A DNA stretch of 64,000 bases from Pyrinomonadaceae bacterium (GCA_030841105.1 JAVEDE010000106.1:1-64000), one strand, 5' to 3'; counted from the first letter of the stretch, positions 32,841 to 42,151 are shown. Numbers and translations are program-made. The notes: generated from the sequence alone by a model not told the origin.

Positions 32841-35372
32841 TTACACGACTGACTCTTCGAGCGGCGCGGCGGTCGCTTCCGGCGGCGTTATCGTCGTCGT
32901 TATCTCTTGCAACAGGCTCGGCGCGAGACCGAGTCTCAACGCCAACTCCGCCACGTTTGCGCCGCGCGCATCTTGCAGAGCCTCGTAGACGATCTCCTGC
33001 GCGCGTTCAAGGTTCGCGTGCAAATTCAGTTTGGCGGCAAGGTCTATGAGGGCGAGCGCGGCCGCGTGATTTTCCGAAGTGGGGTCGCCCACGGCCGCAC
33101 GCACCGTCTGCACGATCAGCCGCTCGAACTTCCGCTGCATGCTGATGCGGTCGAGACGGTAGCCGAGCCGCGCCACCTCGCCGGCGATCTTCAACGCCTC
33201 GCGGAAGGCTTCCGGGTCTGCCTCCTGCTCGAACTTCTGCATCTCGCGTTCGAGCCGACGCGTGATCGTAAACTCGGCGGCGGCGCGCAGTTCCTCCGGC
33301 AAGTTGAAACCGGCCTGTTGCAGCATCTCGATGTTGCGCCGGTTCTCCTCGTAGAGATATTCGTACTGCTCAGAGAAACGCCCGACCAGACGGCCGAACA
33401 CGATCTCGTAAATGCGCTGGCGACCTTCGGGCAGGAGGTGTTCGAGACCGAAGTCCGACGGGCCGAAATCTTCCTGCATCAGATGCAGGAGCGCGGGCAC
33501 GGAGTCGGTGCGAAACTGCGCCCAGAGATTGTCCGTCGCCGCTTGAAACACGACGTCTCCCGGATACTCTTTCAGCACGCAGTAGAAATCCACGTCGCCG
33601 ACGTGCATCGCCGCGACGGCGAAATCCTGTCGCCTCCCCGTCGCAAAAGTTTCGAGCACGATTCGCCCGGTGGCGAGCGCGAGTCGCCCGTGTCGCTCCT
33701 GCCGGAAATCCGTGAGCGTGTAGGCATGACCCGCGATCTCGCCGTCCTGCCCGCTCTTGTCCACGAGGCTTGAAATGGCGAGGCTCGCGGCGATGCGCGG
33801 CGGCGCGACCCGCGCCCGCTCGACCAACTCAAGAAAAATGTCCGCCCCGTTGCCGTGCTTCCTGACGTTACTCTCGGCTTCCGCCAACAGTTCGAGGAAA
33901 TTCTTGCGCGGCGTGGGCAGTTGCAACTCCGACATGAAATCCATCGCCCGCGCCGCGTACTTCAACACCTGCACGGTCTCGATGCCGGAGATGTCGTTGA
34001 AGAACCAGCCGCAACTCGTGAACATCAAAAGCGTGCTGCGTTGGAGTTCGAGCAGCGTGAGCGCGCGTTGCTCCTCAACCTCGCTCAGACGGCGGCCCGC
34101 CTGTCGCTCTAAAAACTCCGTGCGGCGGCGGCGGTGGTCGCGCCCCGGCTTGATGAGCAGTTCGACGTACTCGTCGCGCGCGCGCCAGGGGTCTCGGAAG
34201 AGTTCGCCGCCCTGTTCCTCATAGGCGCGCGCGGCATCGTCGCGGACGTAATTCAAAGCGTCGCGTAGCGGCGTGCGCCACTTTTGATTCCAGCCTTCGG
34301 GCGCGCCCGCGTGGCAACTGCAATCACGCGTCCAGCGACCGACGCCATGCGCGCAACTCCAAGCCGTCCCTTCACCCTCAGCCCCCTGTTTGATCTCGAC
34401 TTCAAACTCCGGCTCATTCGCTGCGAGAAACTCCCCGTAGTTCGTCACGCGCAGGCCGCGCGCCGCCGCCTCGACTTCCAAGCCGTAGGCCAGACAGCGG
34501 TCGCCGTACTTGAAATGATGTCCGTAAGATTCGCCGTCGGTGGCGACGTGGACGACGCGGCCGCTGCTGCCGCCGCCCTCGCTGTTACTGCTACTACCGC
34601 CGCCCTCGTGCGCCCTGCGCTCGAAATGGTCGAGGAGGATGTGCGAAGAGGCGAGCGCGCCGTCGAAGGCGATGGCCTTGGCGAGTTGGCCGTCGTAGAA
34701 GAAGACCGCGAGCGAACGCCCAGAGCCGTCCGGGTGCAGGTAGCGGTAAGGGACGGTGGTGTCGAGTTGGCCGTCAATGACCGAGAGCCAAACGTCGCTG
34801 CCCGCGCGGCGCACGCGCTCGGCCTGAAACGGCGAGAGGATGACGTACTTCAAATTCTCGTCAATGAGCGCGCCGAGCGTGGCGTCGTTGCAGGCCGTTT
34901 CCGGCAGCCACAGAGATTCCGGCGCGCGCCCGAAGCGGTAGCGGAAATCCGCCAGACCCCAGCGAATCTCCGTCCGCATGTCGCGCTCGTTACAGAGCGG
35001 CAGGATCGAATGGTGATAGCCCTGCGCGATGGCGTTGCCGTGCCCGCCGCGCCGACGCACGCTCGCGCGGTCGGCTTCGAGGATGCGCGCGTAAGTCGCC
35101 GGGTGGAAGCGTTCGAGCCACGCGAGAAGCGTCGGGCCGAAGTTGAAATTGATGAGCGAGTAGTTGTTGACGATGCGTTCGACGCGCCCGTAATTATCCA
35201 CGATGCGCGCGAAGGCATTCGGGCGATAGCACTCGCTCGTGATGCGCTCGTTCCAGTTGGAGAAAGGTTGCGCGCCCGGTTGTGGTTCGATGTGGTCAGT
35301 CCAGGGGTTCTCGCGCGGTGGTTGGTAGAAGTGTCCGTGAATGACAAGCGCCGTCGCTGCTGAGTTCGCCAT
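32841..35372 (-). CDS. GH57 family protein with DUF3536, alpha-glucan acting
   Basis: About 843 residues from ATG 35372. The N-terminus ALVIHGHFYQPPRENPWTD is the GH57 first motif. YHHSILPLCNERDMRTEIRWGLADFRYRFGR and SLWLPETACNDATLGALIDE follow; Glu in LPETA corresponds to the expected GH57 catalytic region. Regions after residue 400 match the DUF3536 extension (DDAARAYEEQGGELFRDPWRARDEYVELL). Likely an alpha-amylase or 4-alpha-glucanotransferase of glycogen metabolism in the cytosol. A short Gly/Ser run (SSSNSEGGGSSG) interrupts the catalytic half and is probably a surface loop. The neighbouring glgB supports a glycogen role. Confidence 0.88.
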   Translation of the reverse strand: MANSAATALVIHGHFYQPPRENPWTDHIEPQPGAQPFSNWNERITSECYRPNAFARIVDNYGRVERIVNNYSLINFNFGPTLLAWLERFHPATYARILEADRASVRRRGGHGNAIAQGYHHSILPLCNERDMRTEIRWGLADFRYRFGRAPESLWLPETACNDATLGALIDENLKYVILSPFQAERVRRAGSDVWLSVIDGQLDTTVPYRYLHPDGSGRSLAVFFYDGQLAKAIAFDGALASSHILLDHFERRAHEGGGSSSNSEGGGSSGRVVHVATDGESYGHHFKYGDRCLAYGLEVEAAARGLRVTNYGEFLAANEPEFEVEIKQGAEGEGTAWSCAHGVGRWTRDCSCHAGAPEGWNQKWRTPLRDALNYVRDDAARAYEEQGGELFRDPWRARDEYVELLIKPGRDHRRRRTEFLERQAGRRLSEVEEQRALTLLELQRSTLLMFTSCGWFFNDISGIETVQVLKYAARAMDFMSELQLPTPRKNFLELLAEAESNVRKHGNGADIFLELVERARVAPPRIAASLAISSLVDKSGQDGEIAGHAYTLTDFRQERHGRLALATGRIVLETFATGRRQDFAVAAMHVGDVDFYCVLKEYPGDVVFQAATDNLWAQFRTDSVPALLHLMQEDFGPSDFGLEHLLPEGRQRIYEIVFGRLVGRFSEQYEYLYEENRRNIEMLQQAGFNLPEELRAAAEFTITRRLEREMQKFEQEADPEAFREALKIAGEVARLGYRLDRISMQRKFERLIVQTVRAAVGDPTSENHAAALALIDLAAKLNLHANLERAQEIVYEALQDARGANVAELALRLGLAPSLLQEITTTITPPEATAAPLEESVV

Positions 35373-35648
35373 CAAGTATCGCCCCCGAAAAGTGCGCCGC
35401 CGCCTGCCGCGGCAGAAGCCGTCCCTCGCACGCTCTGTTTAGACTGTTTTCCCTTTGCGCTCAGTTTAGCAATCATTCGCGCGCGCGGGGAAGCCCGCGG
35501 ACGCGAAAAACTCTTGTCGAGCCGCCACCCGTTGTAGTAAGTTGGCCGCAACTTCAACGTCAAAGATTGCGCGCGGAAAGGCGGCGGCGGAGACGATTTT
35601 CGCGCCCGCGTACACCCACAGTGACAGCCGAGAGCTTGGGGGCGGAAC

Positions 35649-35879
35649 ATGCCAAACGGTAAATGGAAATTAGAAGGCTATGATACCTTCTCTCGCGAGA
35701 GCTATCCCCTTCCGGGTGAGTACGACACGGAGGATATCGCCATTATCGCCGCGAAGAAGCGACTGGAAGATTTAGAAAGAACGCAGCCCTCGGAATCGAG
35801 GGGTGGACAAGACGGCATGCAGGATCGAGTTTATCTTATTCGACCTGACGAGACTAAATTCAGAATTCTGCCGGATTGA
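35649..35879 (+). CDS. Small protein of unknown function
   Basis: A 76-residue soluble protein (MPNGKWKLEGYDTFSRESYP...). It has DTEDIAIIAAKKRLEDLERTQ, a helix, and a final strand-like DRVYLIRPDETKFRILPD. A G-rich ribosome site (GGGGGCGG) precedes the ATG. The coding sequence is less GC-rich than its neighbours. I do not recognise the family. It is the first of three rightward small genes and is divergent from GH57. Confidence 0.6.
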   Translation: MPNGKWKLEGYDTFSRESYPLPGEYDTEDIAIIAAKKRLEDLERTQPSESRGGQDGMQDRVYLIRPDETKFRILPD

Positions 35880-35941
35880 CTTGTTAAGTAAGTCGAAACT
35901 AAGACTCAACTAACTTTTTCGATCAGAGGAGGGTTTCCGAG

Positions 35942-36496
35942 ATGGCGACAAAAGAACGGCGCGCGGAAGGCGGCGGGCGGGACGAACAGCAGCAGCAGCG
36001 GCGCGCGCGGCGCGTCAACAAGAAGGATCAAATTCTCGCGCTCTTCACTTCGGGCATGGGCGAAGTCGAAGACATCGCCATGATCACAGGCTCGCGTCCC
36101 TCTTACGTCGGCTCGATCCTACAGGAAGCCGGACTCAATCCCGGCTACTTCGATCTCTACACCTCGACCTCGCACCCGATGAACGTCTATTCCAAGTTCT
36201 TCGCGGGCAAGCTCGGCTTCAAGGACGAAGAGACGGCGCGCGCGAGTCTCGAATTGATTGACCGCCTCTACCACCAGTTCGAGTTTGCGGGCGACCGCGC
36301 CGGTCAGCACCATGCTCTGACGATGGGCTTGACGATGTACAACCGCGCGCGCTGGACGGGCAAGGCGGCCGAGGCGTCGGTCTTCCGCGAATGGCTGCTC
36401 GCGCGCCTGCAAGAAGTGGACGAGGCGTCCGACGACGCAGCCGACGCCGGAGAAGTGTTGGACGAGGAGAGCGACGCGCTTCCCTCGCTCGATTAA
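35942..36496 (+). CDS. Putative helix-turn-helix protein of unknown function
   Basis: A 184-residue cytosolic protein with a strong AGGAGG. The N-terminal 25 residues are basic and Gln-rich (QQQQRRARRVNKKDQ). Residues 26-68, ILALFTSGMGEVEDIAMITGSRPSYVGSILQEAGL, look like a HTH with a recognition helix at RPSYVGSIL. The middle is helical (ASLELIDRLYHQFEFAGDRAGQHHALTMGLTMYNRARW) and the tail is acidic. A DNA-binding role is inferred from the helix pattern only; the family is not recognised. Confidence 0.65.
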   Translation: MATKERRAEGGGRDEQQQQRRARRVNKKDQILALFTSGMGEVEDIAMITGSRPSYVGSILQEAGLNPGYFDLYTSTSHPMNVYSKFFAGKLGFKDEETARASLELIDRLYHQFEFAGDRAGQHHALTMGLTMYNRARWTGKAAEASVFREWLLARLQEVDEASDDAADAGEVLDEESDALPSLD

Positions 36497-36551
36497 GGTG
36501 AGACGCGTTTAAGTTGAAACGCGTCCGCGGACGCGTGCCCGGAGCTAGCGG

Positions 36552-36848
36552 ATGATCGTCGAAGGCTTTGATAACGCGTGGCACATCCTGCGCCACTGGG
36601 CGGAGAGCGGCTACGAATTTTTCGCGCTCGACATGACGAGTCGCGTCCCACAGCCGCGCCCGCTCGATAGCCACGAACTGCCGACGAGCGGCATGCTCGG
36701 ACTCGACTACCTGCCCATCCCGCCCCTCTTCCCGCGCGAAGAACTCGGCGACAACCCCGACCCCGAACGCCCCCTCACCATCGCCGAAATCATACTCGCC
36801 GCCGCCATCGCCGAAGGCTGGGAACCCGACGCTGGCGACTCCGCATAA
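36552..36848 (+). CDS. Small protein of unknown function
   Basis: A 98-residue protein (MIVEGFDNAWHILRHWAESGYEFFALDM...). It has a Pro-rich middle (IPPLFPREELGDNPDPERP) and a final Ala-rich helix. Only a weak ribosome site is present. It follows a 9-bp hairpin at 36502-36525. The family is not recognised, and the frame is overlapped by antisense open frames, so coding status is probable rather than sure. Confidence 0.5.
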   Translation: MIVEGFDNAWHILRHWAESGYEFFALDMTSRVPQPRPLDSHELPTSGMLGLDYLPIPPLFPREELGDNPDPERPLTIAEIILAAAIAEGWEPDAGDSA

Positions 36849-37023
36849 AACTTCGCCGCCCCGCGCGCGTCGCCCCTGAATCATTGCCTGTAACCCGCCC
36901 GGCGCTCGATGCGTCTTCAACTATATCTGAACGCAACTTGAGGCTGTTGCCGCTCCGCTAAGGAGTTCAGGCCGCCTCTACCGTCCGACGCGTGTCCGGC
37001 TGCAAACGCCGGGGAGGTGCTCC

Positions 37024-37854
37024 ATGAAATTCAGGTCGTTCGTCTTTGTCGCCTTCGTTCTCGTCTCGACGTGTACGGGCAAGGCGCAACCACAACAAGA
37101 GCAGCAGTCGCCAAAGTTCAAAGGCCCCGATCACTCTCTGCGCGGCGGCGAGTACGCCATCCTGAACAATATCTTGTGGCCGGGCGTGAGGAGCGTCGAA
37201 TACGCGGGCAAGGCGGAGGTCGAAGTCTACGGCAACATCTACGAAGCGTCGAAGTTCATCGTGCGCGATTTTGTGCGCGTCACCGTCTCCGGTGCAGAGT
37301 GTTACAACGACAGTGCGCCCTTCCAACCGTGTGGGACATCGAAGGGCGCGCAAATCGAAGTCTACGTCGGGCGCGACGAGTCGAACGAGATTCACGACCT
37401 GATGCTGCAAAGGATTTACGACTTCTGGACGGCGAACAAACCCGGCAAGGGGAAGAAGGTGGACGCCGAAGAGCACCTCAACTACAAGGACGGCGAGTAC
37501 ATCATGTTCCAGTCCACGCGCGGGCAGGAGACGCCCCGGACACACGCGAAGCGGCTCGTGTGGGTTGACGGCAAGTTCATCAAGTTCAGGTTCGTCGAGT
37601 TCGATCTGGGGCCGACTTATAACGACGTGGCGAACATCAAGCTCGACGCGGACGAGGGGTTGGAGAGTTTCGTCGGGATGGGCACTTACCTACGGCCGCG
37701 CGCCATCAGGATTCAGCCGAAGCTGATGAAGGGAGCGTTCCGCGACGAGTTCTTCAGACTCTACTTGAGCGGAGCTTTCGGACGCGTGCCGCGGACGAAG
37801 CCGAACGAAGGCGTCCGCCCGAACATCTCCCGTCACGATCCTTCCGCGCGTTGA
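37024..37854 (+). CDS. Secreted protein of unknown function
   Basis: A 276-residue protein with a signal peptide (KFRSFVFVAFVLVSTCTGKAQ) and GGGGAGG before the ATG. The mature part is beta-rich with GGEYAILNNILWPGVRSVEY, a Cys pair (ECYNDSAPFQPCG) likely to form a disulfide, and KRLVWVDGKFIKFRFVEFDLGPTYND. No catalytic motif is recognised. It lies alone between two spacers and is probably its own unit. Confidence 0.7.
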   Translation: MKFRSFVFVAFVLVSTCTGKAQPQQEQQSPKFKGPDHSLRGGEYAILNNILWPGVRSVEYAGKAEVEVYGNIYEASKFIVRDFVRVTVSGAECYNDSAPFQPCGTSKGAQIEVYVGRDESNEIHDLMLQRIYDFWTANKPGKGKKVDAEEHLNYKDGEYIMFQSTRGQETPRTHAKRLVWVDGKFIKFRFVEFDLGPTYNDVANIKLDADEGLESFVGMGTYLRPRAIRIQPKLMKGAFRDEFFRLYLSGAFGRVPRTKPNEGVRPNISRHDPSAR

Positions 37855-37863
37855 ACGTGGTGT

Positions 37864-37901
37864 GGTTGACACCTGACAGTCAACCCCGCCCTTTAATTTT
37901 A
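37864..37901 (+). terminator. Weak terminator-like hairpin
   Basis: GGTTGAC at 37864-37870 pairs with GTCAACC at 37879-37885, followed by CCGCCCTTTAATTTT. It lies 10 bp after the stop of the secreted protein gene. Confidence 0.4.
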
Positions 37902-38137
37902 AGCGCGCCGCCATCACCCGTGCCGCCGTCTCCGGCAGCCGTGAACCATAGACTCAAATTGTCTGTTATGATGCGCGGGCGGTCTCCGCCCGTCCGGCGA
38001 CGCCCGCATACCGTTCGGGTCGCCCGCGAGGAGGCCACCGCAAGAAGCTGTCTTACCCGTTAAACCCAGCTCCGAAACCCCGGCTCCGAACTAAGCTCTA
38101 ACACGTCCGAACATTTCAATCCCCGGAGGAGACCATC

Positions 38138-38599
38138 ATGTTGAAATTGCCCGTCATGCTTGTGACCTGTGTCTTAGCTCTGACTTACTCGAACTGCGGC
38201 CCTGCACCCAATAACGGCAACGCCAATTCACAGCCCGGCGCACAGGTGAAGGCGAAAACCGGGGAGGTGGAAAAACTGTTGTCGGAGATCAACGGGTTCG
38301 CCGCCGACGTCCAGAGAAAGGTCTACACGAACAGCGAACCCTCCAAGGGCATAGACGAAGCGCAAGCCCTGCTCGACTCGAAAAAGCAGGAGATGAAAAC
38401 GAAGGTGCAGGTGGTAAAAAACACCCGCGCCGACGAGATCACGCCGGAACTTGAAGCCAAAAGAGGCGAGTTGTTAGGCGCGGCCTACATGGGCATGCGT
38501 GGACTACAGATAAAGGAACGGGGCAAGTATGACACCGCCGAGTTGAAGCCCAAGTTCGACAAGTTGGTGCAAAGTTATGAAGACACTTTCAGATATTAA
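38138..38599 (+). CDS. Putative lipoprotein of unknown function
   Basis: A 153-residue protein with GGAGGAG before the ATG. The N-terminal hydrophobic stretch ends in LTYSNCGP; the Cys would be lipidated, although Asn at -1 is unusual for a lipobox. An Asn/Gln-rich linker (NNGNANSQPGAQ) follows, as in the TPR lipoproteins at 41315 and 42693. The rest is helical and charged (EVEKLLSEINGFAADVQRKV). The family is not recognised. Confidence 0.65.
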   Translation: MLKLPVMLVTCVLALTYSNCGPAPNNGNANSQPGAQVKAKTGEVEKLLSEINGFAADVQRKVYTNSEPSKGIDEAQALLDSKKQEMKTKVQVVKNTRADEITPELEAKRGELLGAAYMGMRGLQIKERGKYDTAELKPKFDKLVQSYEDTFRY

Positions 38600-38639
38600 A
38601 AGCGACTGACGCGAGCGCGCGGCGTCGGTTTCCGACACT

Positions 38640-39326
38640 TTATTTGGCCGTCCCCTTCGCCGCCGGGGAAGCCTTCTCGCGGAACACTCTGAGCACCTCG
38701 CGCTTGTCGTCCGCGCCGAGGGCGTCGAGGCCGCCAGTGACCTTGAACTTTTGATCGATCCACTTGCGCACCTTCGCCGCGTCGTAACCGAGCGCGCCCG
38801 CGCTTTGCAAAATTTCCGCGTCGAGGTTCACGCCCATATCCGCGGGAGCGTTAGCCGTCGCCGCGGGCGCGCTTGCCGCCGTGGTAGTTGCTGTGGGGGA
38901 GTTTGCCGCGGGGGTTGAAGTCGCCGCCTGTGGTGCGGCATTCGACGCGCGCGCCGCCCTGTCCGTCGTCATCCGCGAAGTCTTTTCGAGTTCCTCGCGG
39001 CTCGCGATGCCGCGCTTCACCTCGAAGCCCAGGAGAGCCAGTGCGCGCCCGACCGCTCCGGTCTCACAATTTTCAATATAACTCGTTTTGTTGACGTAAG
39101 ACTCGCCGCGCACCTCGAAGGCGTGGCCGGTGGCGGCGGGTTGCGCGTCGTCTGGCGAGCGATAAACTTCGGCGCGCATGAGGACGAAGCCGCTCTCCGA
39201 ATTGTGTTCGATGATGTGCGTGATGACGCGCCCGTCGGGAAACCGCTCGTAAAATCTTTCCAGCCGTTCGGCGACGGGAACGTAATCCTCGAATCTATCG
39301 TTGCGCGGTGGCGAAGGGCGTGACAT
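38640..39326 (-). CDS. Candidate phage-type single-strand annealing protein (Sak3-like)
   Basis: A 228-residue protein. Residues 12-110, FEDYVPVAERLERFYERFPDGRVITHIIEH then AEVYRSPDD, ATGHAFE, SYVNKTSYIENCETGAVGRALALLGFEVKRGIASREEL, match a phage pattern I recall for Sak3-type (Rad52-like) annealing proteins: V-N-K-T-S-[YF]-I-E-N-x-E-T-x-A-V-G-R-A-L. These proteins anneal ssDNA in recombination. An Ala/Thr/Pro linker (residues 135-175) leads to a helical C-terminal domain (YDAAKVRKWIDQKF) that could bind ssDNA or SSB. No phage genes surround it. Function is inferred from motif memory and should be treated as tentative. Confidence 0.55.
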   Translation of the reverse strand: MSRPSPPRNDRFEDYVPVAERLERFYERFPDGRVITHIIEHNSESGFVLMRAEVYRSPDDAQPAATGHAFEVRGESYVNKTSYIENCETGAVGRALALLGFEVKRGIASREELEKTSRMTTDRAARASNAAPQAATSTPAANSPTATTTAASAPAATANAPADMGVNLDAEILQSAGALGYDAAKVRKWIDQKFKVTGGLDALGADDKREVLRVFREKASPAAKGTAK

Positions 39327-39418
39327 GGCGTTGGGTGCTCCTCGGAGTTTGATTTAAGAAGTCGCTTCGGCATCGGGAGTTGAAGGCATTGACAATCTAA
39401 CCCCCGCCCCCCTTTTTT

Positions 39419-39466
39419 TCAATCACGAAGCGCGCCGCTTTATCAATGACGAAGCGCGCGCCCTTT
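39419..39466 (+). repeat. Two-copy 24-bp tandem repeat
   Basis: Units at 39419-39442 and 39443-39466, both TCAAT[CG]ACGAAGCGCGC plus an 8-bp tail. The core TCAATCACG and GAAGCGCGC also occur in the 24-bp array at 15262-15381, so the two loci look related. Confidence 0.55.
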
Positions 39467-39539
39467 TTCTATCCGTCGTGATTCGCCCTTCGCGCCGTTC
39501 GCCTCTGCTGCTGCGCGGTTTCCCGTCCGGCGTCGAGAC

Positions 39540-40484
39540 TCACACGGCGTTCTCTTCGCGGCGGGGAACTACGAAGGTCATGAAGTCGCGCGCCATGTCG
39601 GTGCGGGGGAAGACGGCGCGCGCCTCTGCGAGCAACGCTTCGGGCGTGACCGGGCTGTCGGGCGTGTAGCGCGGGCTGATGTGTGTGATGAGCAACTTGC
39701 GCACCCCGGCTTCGCTCGCCACGCGCGCGGCCATCGTGGTGGTCGAGTGCGTGCTCTGCACGGCCAAAGGCTCGTCCTGCGCGGCGAACGTCGCCTCGTG
39801 AATTAAAGCGTCCGCGCCCTCGGAGAGCGCGACCGCGTTCTGACAGTAGATCGTGTCGGTGCAATAGACGATTGAACGCCCCGCGAGCGTCGCCCCCAGC
39901 AACTCGCGTCCGTGAACGACGCGCCCGTCCGCCAGTTCGACGCTCTCGCCGTTCTTCAGACGGCCGTACATCGGGCCGGGCTTGATGCCGAGCGCGCGCG
40001 CCCGCTCCACGTCAAACTTCCCCGGCCGGTCGCGCTCCGTCACGCGATAGCCGAAGGACGGGACGCGATGTTTGAGCGGGCGGCAGGTGACGCTGAACTC
40101 TTCCTCGCGGTGGACGAGGCCGGGTTCGACCGTGTGAATCTTGAGCGTCTCGGAGAGCGTCGTGCGCGAGATGTGCGCGCACACGCGCACGTACTCTTCA
40201 AGACCGTCGGGGCCGTAGAGATGTATCTCTTGCCCTTGCCCGGCCAGCCCGCAAGTGGCGAGCAGACCCATCAAGCCGAAGAGGTGATCGCCGTGCAGGT
40301 GCGTGATGAAGACGCGGCTGATCTGGCTGATCTTGAGCGGCGTGCGTTGCAACTGGTGCTGCGTGCCTTCGCCGCAGTCGAACAGCCACACCTCGCCGCG
40401 TTGCGGCAGGCGCAACGCGACGCTCGAAACGTTTCGCGCGCGCGTCGGCACGCCCGCGCTCGTCCCTAAAAAAGTGATCTCCAA
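39540..40484 (-). CDS. rnz: Ribonuclease Z
   Basis: A 314-residue metallo-beta-lactamase-fold nuclease that trims tRNA 3' ends. The start MEITFLGTSAGVPTRARN is the typical RNase Z opening. THLHGDH at 61-67 gives the metal ligands His62, His64, Asp66 and His67; YCTDT and HEATF further on and THISPRY near the C-terminus complete the site. The exosite-like arm region GRLKNGESVELADGRVV is also typical. Length and order are normal. It sits downstream, in the same direction, of no other gene in its unit. Confidence 0.95.
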   Translation of the reverse strand: MEITFLGTSAGVPTRARNVSSVALRLPQRGEVWLFDCGEGTQHQLQRTPLKISQISRVFITHLHGDHLFGLMGLLATCGLAGQGQEIHLYGPDGLEEYVRVCAHISRTTLSETLKIHTVEPGLVHREEEFSVTCRPLKHRVPSFGYRVTERDRPGKFDVERARALGIKPGPMYGRLKNGESVELADGRVVHGRELLGATLAGRSIVYCTDTIYCQNAVALSEGADALIHEATFAAQDEPLAVQSTHSTTTMAARVASEAGVRKLLITHISPRYTPDSPVTPEALLAEARAVFPRTDMARDFMTFVVPRREENAV

Positions 40485-40590
40485 AATTAACCGACTTCCC
40501 CCATCGAGTTAGTTGACTAAAAACAGGTTTTGTCTTAAGAAATTACCTGACTTTGCCCCGCACCCCCGTGCGTAAAAAGGATTCCCCCGA

Positions 40591-40971
40591 ATGCCCAATA
40601 TTTTAATTGTAGACGACTCCGACATCTGGCGTCGCCTCACGAAAGACATTCTCAAGAAAAACCCCTATCGCCTGTTTGAAGCCGACTCCGGCGAGCGCGC
40701 CCTAGAAGTAGCGCGCGAAACTCCGGTTGATCTCGTCATCATGGATTACCGGATGCGTCGTCTGGACGGGCTGGACACGTCGCGCCGTCTGCGCGAGATT
40801 CCCGGCTGCGAGCAAGTCCCCGTCATTCTCATCACGTCGGAGGAATTTCCCGGCGATTGTGAGGAGACGCCCGTGCAGTTTGTTGACGGCTACGTGGACA
40901 AGAAACATCTGGTTCAAGATCTGGACGAGTGCGTCAAACGCCACCTCGACCACGACGCGCGCGTGGCCTGA
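40591..40971 (+). CDS. Single-domain response regulator (CheY-like receiver)
   Basis: A 126-residue receiver domain with no output domain. Acidic pair Asp8/Asp9 in ILIVDDSD, phosphoacceptor Asp52 in VIMDYRM, Thr82 in ILITSEE and Lys104 in YVDKKHL are all in place. It should be phosphorylated by a histidine kinase elsewhere and act by protein contact. No kinase is encoded nearby. Confidence 0.9.
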   Translation: MPNILIVDDSDIWRRLTKDILKKNPYRLFEADSGERALEVARETPVDLVIMDYRMRRLDGLDTSRRLREIPGCEQVPVILITSEEFPGDCEETPVQFVDGYVDKKHLVQDLDECVKRHLDHDARVA

Positions 40972-41314
40972 ACGGCGACCGCGCGCAAAGTGTTCGCGCT
41001 TCGTTCCACTGCGGCGCGCGGCGACTTGTCAGGGAAATTTTTTGGTGATAGAGTGCGCGCCGTATCGCATCCTTCCCCCAAAAATGGAATGGTGTGAGAG
41101 GCGAGAGGCCGATAGCGTTGCGAGGGCGCTGTCGGCCTCTTGCCATTTCGCCGCACATGTTTTCATAGTCGCTGCCCGCCGCGCTTCTCGTTCCGCGCCC
41201 CGACAAAACAGGTTGCCTTAAACTTTCGTGCCGCGTTTGCGCGGACAAAGTTTCGTTGCTACTCTTGTCAGCCGTGCCCTACAAAATATCAATTCATTCA
41301 AGCGAGCTTAACAG
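40972..41314 (+). other. Gene-free spacer with terminator-like hairpin
   Basis: No gene is seen. Apart from the hairpin at 41101-41143 there is a TTTTTT run near 41038-41043. It presumably also contains the promoter of the TPR lipoprotein gene. Confidence 0.4.
41101..41143. terminator. 17-bp imperfect hairpin
   Basis: Arms 41101-41117 and 41127-41143 agree at 15 of 17 positions (one G-T allowed pair, one mismatch). No long U-run follows (TTGCCATTTC). It is a probable transcript end or small structured RNA. Confidence 0.5.
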
Positions 41315-42151
41315 ATGAAGAGACCTCTGCTCCTTGCGGCCGCCCTGCTTTCACTTCTCCTCTTACCTACGGCCTGCAAAAACAAGAACCCGCAACCCGC
41401 CGCCAACCAAGCGGCCGCTTCGCCGACGCCGAACTTCGACGCGACGTTGAAAGAGATCACCAAACTCGACGAAGAGGCCATCCGCAAGAATCCGAACGAC
41501 GCGTCCAATTACTACAACCTCGCCAACACCTATTTCACCGCCGGGAAATTTCAAGAGGCCGCCGCGCAATACCAGCAGGCCATCCGCCTCGACCCGAAGG
41601 ATGCCGCCGCGCGTTACGAACTCGGCCAGTGTTACCTGCGTCTGGAACGCTACGACGAAGCCTTCGCCGCCTTCAACGAGTCGCTCAAACTCAACCCCAA
41701 GAACGCGGAAGTTTACAACGAGATGGGCAACGCCTACGTCAAGCAGGAGCGCACCAAAGACGCGCTCGCTGCTTACCAGAAAGCCGTGAGCCTCAAGCCC
41801 GACCACGCCGAAGCCTATTTCAGTCTGGGCAACGTCTACACCAAGTTGGAGCAGCCGCGCGAGGCCGTGCAAGCCTTCACGCAGGCCACGCGCCACAACC
41901 CGAAAGACGCGGACGCGTTCTTCAACCTCGGCAACTCATATAGTCGCCTCAAACAGTTCGGCGAAGCGATCAAAGCCTATCAGGAGGCCGTCAAGCTCAA
42001 GCCCGCAGACGGCGAGGCGCGCCTGCGTCTGGCCGTGCTGTATCTGGAAACCGGCAACCGCGATGCGGCGAACGCCGAATACAACACGCTCAAAGGCTCG
42101 AACCCCGAACTCGCCGCGATGCTCGACGCGAAGTTGAAGCAGCAAAAGTAG
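41315..42151 (+). CDS. TPR-repeat lipoprotein
   Basis: A 278-residue protein. The lipobox LPTAC gives a lipidated Cys21. An Ala/Pro/Asn linker precedes six or so 34-residue TPR units, visible as ASNYYNLANTYFTAGKFQEAAAQYQQAIRLDPKD, then AAARYELGQCYLRLERYDEAF, AEVYNEMGNAYVKQ, AEAYFSLGNVYTKLEQPREAV and ADAFFNLGNSYSRLKQFGEAI. TPR solenoids bind partner proteins, here at the envelope. Partner and process are unknown. A second TPR lipoprotein follows 541 bp downstream on the same strand. Confidence 0.88.
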   Translation: MKRPLLLAAALLSLLLLPTACKNKNPQPAANQAAASPTPNFDATLKEITKLDEEAIRKNPNDASNYYNLANTYFTAGKFQEAAAQYQQAIRLDPKDAAARYELGQCYLRLERYDEAFAAFNESLKLNPKNAEVYNEMGNAYVKQERTKDALAAYQKAVSLKPDHAEAYFSLGNVYTKLEQPREAVQAFTQATRHNPKDADAFFNLGNSYSRLKQFGEAIKAYQEAVKLKPADGEARLRLAVLYLETGNRDAANAEYNTLKGSNPELAAMLDAKLKQQK

